From: Sciurus carolinensis | Lineage: Eukaryota; Chordata; Mammalia; Rodentia; Sciuridae | Length of the DNA: 64,000 bases | Assembly: GCF_902686445.1 (NCBI RefSeq) | Contig: NC_062223.1 | Location: forward strand, 41,758,998-41,822,997 | Direction of reading: 5' to 3' | Shown: piece after piece, positions 57,080-64,000 of the stretch | Numbering within the stretch: position 1 is the stretch's first letter | Layout: each line of letters begins with the position of its first letter | The notes under the pieces: model-generated | The model's input: the letters and a program-made list of their open reading frames with translations, nothing else | Told to the model about the DNA's origin: nothing | The model's database searches: none | Position numbers and translations under genes: made by a program

Positions 57080-57450
57080 CTGCTAAGGGTGCACCATGTC
57101 CCCTCAAAATTCCTGGGTTGAAGCCCCAGGCCCCCGGTACCTCAGAAAGTGACTATATTTGAAGATAGGTCTTTCAAGAGGTAATTAAGATAAAATGTAG
57201 TCGTGTTGGAGGGCCTGGCCCTTGCCCAATGTGACTGGTGTTCTTACAAAAAGAAACCAGGACAAAGACAGGCCCAGACCAGCTGAGGACAGAGAGAGAA
57301 GAAGCCTGTCCAGGAGCCAAGGAGAGATGCCCCAGAAGAAACCCACCTGCTGACACACTGATCTTGAACTTCTAGAGCCAGAATTGTGAGGAAATGAACT
57401 TCTGTTGTTTAAGCATCCCGTCGGTGGCTTCAACACTTCTTTGTGTCAGG
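57080..57450 (+). mobile_element. MaLR-type solo LTR
   Basis: 'aattcctgggttgaagcccc', 'cggtacctcagaaagtgact', 'ccagaattgtgaggaaatga', 'cttctgttgtttaagcatcc'. No internal region. Confidence 0.88.
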
Positions 57451-58244
57451 CTGAGCAGACGAATACAGGGACTTAGAAGCAACACAGGATTAAAGCAGAG
57501 GTGTTGGATTTAAGTGATGCCCTGCTGCCCCTGCCCAGGCACGGGCTGTTCCCTCGGGGGCAGCCTCCCTGCATTTGGGGCTGGCCACATGGACCTTCAG
57601 CCCGCTTCAGAGGTGGGTCCAGATTAGTCGACGCACATGAGTGAGGCCCAGCCTCTGTGGGCATAAGTGTTTCCAGGAACAGGTTCATGAACTAATCTGG
57701 GTGAGTGAGACTTGGAAACACATTTGCTCAAGGCTTCTGGGAAAGAAACTTCCCTGCTCTTCTGAGAAAACCACTCAGAGAGACCTCTTCCTCTTTATAG
57801 GATGTGGAAGGGGAAGTAGGTAGCCCTGGGTCTACTAGCAATTATCCTTGGCCATGGGTTGAGATAGCATAACCAAGAAATGGTCTCACAGAAAGCAGAG
57901 TGTGGAGAGAGGAAGACAATCTTTGAGGGCATTATTGAGTGTGTATTAAATTTAGATCTTTGCAGTTTTGTGGGCAAAGAAACACCTTTTCTTACTTCAA
58001 TTTGGTACTATAACTAAAACATCCTACTGTAGTCATTCAAAATTCAAATCTTTTTAAAAACATATACATGATATTTTATAATTTTAGAAAAACAACTAAA
58101 AGCAAACAATAGCATGAAAGACCAAGGATTTATTTTGAAAAATCCCATAGTAAGAACATTAAAAAAAAAAATAGAAGGAACCCTGTATGGAGCCTCTTCT
58201 AGAAACCAAATAAAATCATTACAAGCAGTTACACTGCACAGTTT
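57451..58244. other. unassigned sequence
   Basis: No gene or named repeat seen. AT-rich after 57990. Confidence 0.4.
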
Positions 58245-58450
58245 TTCTTTACACAGTATTGTATGACAGGCTCTGTACTAAGCGTGTTATATTCAGTACC
58301 TCATTTAATCCATACAACCATTCCATGAAGAGACAATCTGTAAATATTCCATTTTACAGAGGAGGAAACAAAGATTCCAAGAGTTTAAATAATCTGTTCA
58401 GTGTTGCACAGCATGAAAAGGGCTAAATGAAGGCTGAGTCCTGTTCATGT
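58245..58450 (-). repeat. MIR SINE
   Basis: Antisense MIR: 'acaggctctgtactaagcgt', 'acctcatttaatccatacaa', 'ccattttacagaggaggaaa'. Confidence 0.88.
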
Positions 58451-58479
58451 TGGTCCAGAGTCCCCACTCTGAACCAGTC

Positions 58480-58610
58480 TAAGCATGTAGCAAACATAAT
58501 CCTAATCCTCACACAGCCTTGCAAGGTAAGGCTGATACCAGATGAGAACATTGATACCTACAGAAAGTAAGAAGAGGCGGGAGGTCCCACAGCTACCGAT
58601 TGTGCACAAA
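58480..58610 (-). repeat. MIR SINE remnant
   Basis: Antisense MIR-like: 'cctcacacagccttgcaagg', 'gatgagaacattgataccta'. Confidence 0.5.
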
Positions 58611-59230
58611 GGTGAACTGCAGGGCACGGGGTATTACATTCTAGAGATGAATAGGCAAGATGATGGATGTATGAAAGACCCACAAAAAGCTGGTACTCAA
58701 AAGGGCCATATGATTTCCAGTTCATTCATAACCCTTTGTACTTAGAGAACTAAGACCCAGAGAAGCTTTGGATCTTGTCCAAGGCAAAACAGCAAAGGGA
58801 CAACAAGGACATGGGTCTGCTGTCAACTGGAGCTATTTTCAAACACTGTGTTTGATGAATGGCATGTATAGGGTGCCTGCCCAATACGCTTGATCTGGGA
58901 ACTTCTCAATGCCGTAGGTCCAGCGTTCCGTCTGTTCATCTGGCAATAGGTCTTCATCTTTCCCATAGGAACAACCCCGCCCCTTCTGCACGCAGCCTTG
59001 GAAGGACTGGCAAGGCCCGCCTCTCCTGGACATGTGACCTGAGCTACCACCATCAGACTCTCTCTGGGGAGAATTTGAACTTTGGCTGTGGTTTATTTTG
59101 ACAATAAATTTCGCCTTTCCCTTAAAGAACGTGGAGTCGATGTCTAGGGCTCACAACTTAAAACCCTTTTTCAATAAGGCTTTTTCAGTTACACATGTTA
59201 GGAAACTTATGAAAAACATGCTTAAGCAAA
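58611..59230. other. unassigned sequence, MIR-like near 58745
   Basis: 'gaactaagacccagagaagc' suggests a short antisense MIR. Otherwise nothing recognised. Confidence 0.35.
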
Positions 59231-59287
59231 AGGGAGAGAGAGGGGAGAGAGAGGAGAGAGAGAGAGAGGGAGAGAGAGAGAGAGAGA
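59231..59287. repeat. (GA)n/(GGA)n simple repeat
   Basis: Interrupted purine tract of about 57 bp. Confidence 0.93.
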
Positions 59288-59304
59288 AATTTAATGCCTT
59301 AGTT

Positions 59305-59497
59305 GAGGATCTGCAAATTATTGGTCCTGGACCAAATCCTGCCCACTGCCTGCTTGTAAATAGTTGACCGGCTCATAGCCACACCCATTGGTTTCTGACC
59401 GGCCAAAGGCTGGGTACTCCAATGGGAGATGAGTAGCTAGGAAGGCTGAAGCACTGACCGTCCAGAGCTTTGCAGGACGAGCGTGGCAATCCCTGAC
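59305..59497 (+). mobile_element. hAT-Charlie non-autonomous element, diverged
   Basis: 'ggaccaaatcctgcccactg', 'cctgcttgtaaatag' and 'ctcatagccacacccattgg' match the family of 33764-33990. Confidence 0.7.
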
Positions 59498-61150
59498 TTA
59501 GATGAAAAGCCAGGTGCGGGTGGATCGCCAGGCTCAGATGACATTCTAAAACTTGCCCGCTTTCCTCCATGTGTGATCCTAGGGCTGTCCCCTAGGGTAG
59601 CAAAGGACTGAAACAACTCAAAAATAACGTCCTCCCAGCTTCATCCCCTCACTGGGCAAACAAAAGTCCTGGGTCAGAGCCCCACTGGCCACAATCAGCC
59701 TTTTGCTGCAGACAGTAACATAGCATTTACTGGTTGGTTAAAGCGAATCAGACTTGTCCCAGGACCTGAGAGTGGAGGAGACCAGTGCTTTGCTGGCAGA
59801 TGTGAACAGCCTGGATCTGGGGTGGGGTTGGAGGGATCCCTGCCTGATATACGTGCTGAATGGAGTATAAATGCAACTCCCATGGCTGATTTCAAATAAG
59901 CCACATAATGTCACTGAATGTAAAGTTGGGAGTAGATGCATAGGAGAACACTGTATACAGTATTTTCACAAAAAAAAAAAAAATACAATAGACAAAATAA
60001 CCCCAACCAAGCAGCTAATACCAAAATACTGCAAAAAAATGGTTAGGGAACAATTAACTTTCAATATTTATTAGTTTGGGTTTTAGTATGTTAATTGTAC
60101 ATTTATATAATTTAATTTTTAATGACTCAGTTCGACAACCCAGTCGTATTTAACAGTTGACTCTCCTGTGCTTCATCCAGCACAGCACTGGGTTAAACCC
60201 ACCCAAACCATTATGAGGAATTCTTTTACCAGAATAAAAATAAATCAACATTAAGTGGTAAAATAAAAACAACTCCCCCATGAACACTATAGAACACTGA
60301 TAAGCCTTGGAATATAGGACACAGCATGTGGTTTTATGGAAATCAAATATTTTTACCAGGGAATGAATCCAACGGTGATGTGACACAGGACCTGGGGCCC
60401 TATGCTCTTGTACAGCCTGTGTGGTATCCCTCAAGGACCTCCAGGAAGCACTGGCTATGTGCTCATTTAAGGTTTGTACCCAGTAGTAGGTAAAGTAACA
60501 CAACGCCTCATACTGACAACTGTGCCTGATGGCTCCATAGAAGGAAATCAGCCCAGTTAGAGGGCCAAGCACCAAAGAATTTAAAGAGCATAATCCCATG
60601 GAAATGCAGAAGGTAGTAAATGCTGTTCCTCTAGAACATGATTCATTGATAAAACAAATGGTCTCTGGAAACATAAGTAATAATAAAATTGATAAATGCC
60701 TTAGATGTGTCCAGTGCTTGGCAGCTCTTGAAGGACTGTTCTATGCAGCATGTGACTTTGACGTGAGTGTTCACTCTGGAACAGACACTATCTCCATCTT
60801 ACAAACGAGGAGATAGAAATGCTAAATGTTATAGCAGGGAATGGATTGAACTGCACCTATGATTCTGGTTTTCTGACACTAAATTCTTTCTACTCTGTGA
60901 GCTCTAATCCCACAAGTGATGTGCTTTGTTCTTGGATGTGTCCACATACCCACAGGTTAAAGCTATAGTCACCAAAGAAAAAGTACTAACATAGTAAAAT
61001 GTGCTTCTATTTAGGTATTTATTTTCAAGGCTAATGAATCCATAAATGGAATTTTGCATTAACTAGACCTATTGGTGCCCAAAAGGGCATAGGTAAATTT
61101 GGCTTCATATTTTGACTTGTAGAGAAGGAGATGCAACACTCTTAGCTCTA
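59498..61150. other. unassigned sequence with one long minus frame
   Basis: A13 at about 59970-59983. A stop-free 174-codon minus frame (60150-60674) has hydrophobic stretches but no similarity I recognise. A weak antisense MIR-like patch near 60780-60830 ('cttacaaacgaggagataga'). Confidence 0.35.
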
Positions 61151-61154
61151 AGTA

Positions 61155-61380
61155 ATGGGTTCAGAGTTCAGGTTCTAGAGACAGACTGCCTGGATTTGAA
61201 GTCCTGCTCTATCACTGCTAGTTGGGTGATACTGGAAAAATGGCTTCTCTGAGTTTCCTCATTTGTAAAACAGGGATATTGATGGTGCTTAACTGATGAG
61301 GTTACTTAAAGAGTAATTGGAATTCATGAACAATACCTAGAACAGTGATGATACCTAATAAGCCCAGAACAGATGGGGTG
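61155..61380 (+). repeat. MIR SINE, nearly full length
   Basis: 'ctagagacagactgcctgga', 'tttgaagtcctgctctatca', 'tctctgagtttcctcatttg', 'taaaacagggatattgatgg'. Confidence 0.92.
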
Positions 61381-63183
61381 GTTACTACTTTCATCATAAT
61401 CAATACCAGGATCATTACTTTACATAAATATGAGCTTCAGAAATCAAACATTAGATGAAAATACTGCAGATATGTTTATTCCTGTTAGGGCATTTCATAG
61501 TAAAAACATCATACATTCATTCATTTTTATATTATCCAAAGTTTTTCTGAAAATATTCTCTCATCATTCCTCTAAAAAGAGAACTGGAATCATTTACACA
61601 TTTGTAAGAGAAGCAATCTGAGACCAGTAAAGTCTGGGTAACTTAACTGGCTAGGCACTGGAGCCACCCAGTCCAGTCAGGTCACCTGACTCCAGCAGTG
61701 ACCTCAGGAAGCTGCACTTTGTTGGCCTTTGGCTCCTAAGTCATCAGCTGCTCTTGGTACATGAACCCTCTCTGATGGTCCCCGCTTCCTTGCCAGGTAC
61801 AATGGCCACTGTTTGGTGCTTCCCTAGCATCAGCACCCTTCCTGTTATTGGAGAAGCCATGTAGTTGGGGCAGGGCTGACTCTACACCCAGCTCCCCTTG
61901 GATTCTGAGCTGTCCAGTACAATTAACCTACCTCAGACTCTCAGCTATATGATTGGATAAAGCATTGTCACATGACCCAATTTGGGCCAATGAGATGTTG
62001 TGAATCCTAGATCTTCAGCAGGAAATACTACAAAAGATTCCTCCTCTTCCTGTGGACAGTGTGGGATGAGAAGCATAGCTGCTTCATCGACTGCCCTCCT
62101 GGGAGGGGAGCTGGGAGCTGTGGAGGGATGGGGATACCTCAGATGAACAAGCAAAGGATGACGTCAACGGTGGTAAAGGCGCCAGAGGGAAGAAAAGAGG
62201 AAAGAAATCCCCAGTCCCTGGGGACATCTCTGCCAGCACCCACTTTAAACCTTTCAGTCACATGAGTCAAAAGCTTCCCTTGGTTGTTGAAGTCTTCACA
62301 TTGGGTTTTCAGCCATTTGCAAGAGTTCTGTGGGATATAATGAGCCTCCTACTATGACCTAAACAGAAACTTCCAAGACAAGGAGCGCTGTAGGCTGGAC
62401 CAGTTTCACACACTTGACATGGAATGTATCCTCTCCACAGGGCTTTCTCTGCTTCTGTTCCCTTCATTGTCTTTCATAGAGTACCTATCCAAGAGGTAAT
62501 AACCCATTTTATTCCCCATCAGGAAGGGAAAATGGTAGATATGAAGTGTCTCTATTATCCAAAAAGACCTTTACTATATGATTTAGATCATTAAAACCTT
62601 ACTAGTAAAAATGAAAAGGGAAAAGTCAAGGAAACTAGCTCTCATACGGCCACGCCCCCATGAACACCTTTCTTTGCTGTATTTGAGCTTCTGACATTAA
62701 CCATGTTTCTGAAGGAACCTTCTCTTCTGTTTTCCTACCCATCTCTTGTGCTTATCCTGGGATCTACCCCTTCTCGATTCTCCTTCACTTTCCAGAAATC
62801 CAGGACCCCTCCCTGGCTACACTTCAAGCTGTTCAAACCCACATTTCGCTAATCCACCTAACCTCTCCCCTGAAATCCTGTCCCGGGCTGACTTATGCCC
62901 ACCAAAATCTCCCCTCTGCTCTGTCTTCTGCACCATCGTCCTCAATTTCAGTTAAATGTTAGGTGAACAAACAGATGCAAACGAACCACACCCCACAGTG
63001 CCCACAGCCAAGAACTGCTTCACACATCCCTCCCCCCAGGTGTGCTGACGACAAACTCAAATGAAAATGTGGAGTTTTATGGATTTACCCAAATCTCAGG
63101 ATGGGAAAAAAAATTAGCCAACGAATCCAATGGTTCTCAAATACTGGTGGGAAGTATTACAAACTGCGTGATATAAACAGTAC
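61381..63183. other. unassigned sequence
   Basis: About 1.8 kb without a named repeat. Short frames at 61430, 61945, 62059 and 62746 show no recognisable domain. 62690-62960 is CT-rich. Confidence 0.4.
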
Positions 63184-63650
63184 CAAAGAATTTATTTAAA
63201 TCACTGACTTGAAAGCAAAGATAGCTAAGTGGAACTGTATTAAAATCAGGGACTTCAGCTTACCAGAAACCCCTGTCACAGCTAAAGTTCTCATTTCCAG
63301 ACTGGAGAAAGAGCTTCTGCAACTCATTAAGACTTGCACCCATACAGGCGTGAGACAAAAGAGGTTATCAATGGCTAAGGAGGATGTGAGAAAGTGCACG
63401 AACTCATTACTCACTAGGAAGAGGCCAATTTGCACCACCAGAAACCAGAATGGTGAACACCTGGGACCCTCACGACACCACTCATGGACATGCAAATAGA
63501 CGTTGCCATTTTGGAAAACTAGTATCTACAAAGCATACAAACCCTAAAGCTGAACATGCACAAACTACCACCCAGCAAATCCACTCCTACACAGATTATG
63601 GGATGAGTCAAAAAAACTCTGACTATAGACCCAATTTGGGGAAAGTTGTA
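63184..63650 (+). mobile_element. old L1 or HAL1 ORF2-region remnant
   Basis: Sequence order fits the ORF2 3' part of old L1 ('agatagctaagtggaactgt', 'tggctaaggaggatgtgaga', 'gccattttggaaaactagta', 'acccagcaaatccactccta'). The 96-codon plus frame 63209-63499 is the surviving piece of this reading frame, with internal deletions. Confidence 0.7.
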
Positions 63651-63774
63651 AATCTATACGAAAAGTGATAAAGCCTAAAGAGGTTTTGAACCTTCCTTAA
63701 ACTGCCCATTGACTACAGTATAAAGATACCCCAACTCTACCATTTAGTATATGATAAACAGTTTATAGAATGAA

Positions 63775-63905
63775 GTTCATTTGATCCTTACCATTCTATG
63801 AAACAGGCTCTATCATCCCAATTCTACAAATGGACTCAGAGAGGGAGAATGACTTGGCCCAGGTGACACAGCTAAATCCAGAGAGAGCCATGGTTTAAAC
63901 CTGAC
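63775..63905 (-). repeat. MIR SINE
   Basis: Antisense MIR: 'ccaattctacaaatggactc', 'agagagggagaatgacttgg', 'cccaggtgacacagctaaat'. Confidence 0.8.
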
Positions 63906-64000
63906 CCCAGTTGGTTTCCATACTCTTTTCCATTCTATAATATATCTCCAACTGGTTGCCTTCATTAAGGCAGCGAGCCCCGTGATGAAGGAGAAGAGCA

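Overview
This window reads as nuclear genomic DNA from a squirrel-family rodent (Sciuridae: ground squirrel, marmot or tree squirrel). The basis is its repeats. At least nine copies carry the sciurid ID-type SINE head (a tRNA-derived unit with a 'gctcagtggtagag' A box and a 'gggttcaatcc' B box, often with an 'aaataaaataaagg' tail). At least eight more are B1-plus-ID dimers (B1-dID type). Three young 5'-truncated L1 copies share one 3' UTR, and there are many older mammalian MIR, L2, L1M, MaLR-type LTR, Tigger and hAT copies. Species cannot be set from sequence alone.

I could not identify any protein-coding gene. No long open frame looks like a known protein, and the longest frames are explained by repeats, the CpG island or low complexity. 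The window is probably intergenic or intronic. The only strong sign of a gene is a CpG island at about 6150-7700 containing a TATAAATA box at 6427-6434. It could be the promoter and first exon of a gene or long noncoding RNA whose further exons lie outside the window or are too small to recognise. One weak candidate internal exon lies at 20194-20367 (58 codons, in phase, AG and GTGAGC borders).

Layout: 1-6150 is old repeats and unique sequence. 6150-7700 is the CpG island, followed by an AC/TC microsatellite. 9456-10052 is an L1 with an inverted 5' half. 13050-15180 is an L2 split by an LTR and a Tigger element. 15858-16569 is a hAT element with an 8-bp target duplication, and a relative lies at 24630-25350. 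20000-31700 is mostly unique sequence rich in MIR. 32488-33040 is a very large CAC/CAT tract. 40243-41104 and 46618-47528 are L1 3' ends. 48400-52540 is a probable endogenous retrovirus whose 5' LTR holds a second LTR-like element, itself split by a third. 55375-56235 is another LTR-in-LTR nest. 56607-56832 holds two retro-insertions at one target site. The rest is unique sequence with scattered MIR and L1M remnants.

The most informative content is the record of insertion order kept by these nested elements. All family names come from memory of consensus sequences, so subfamily labels are approximate and edges of old repeats may be off by tens of bases.
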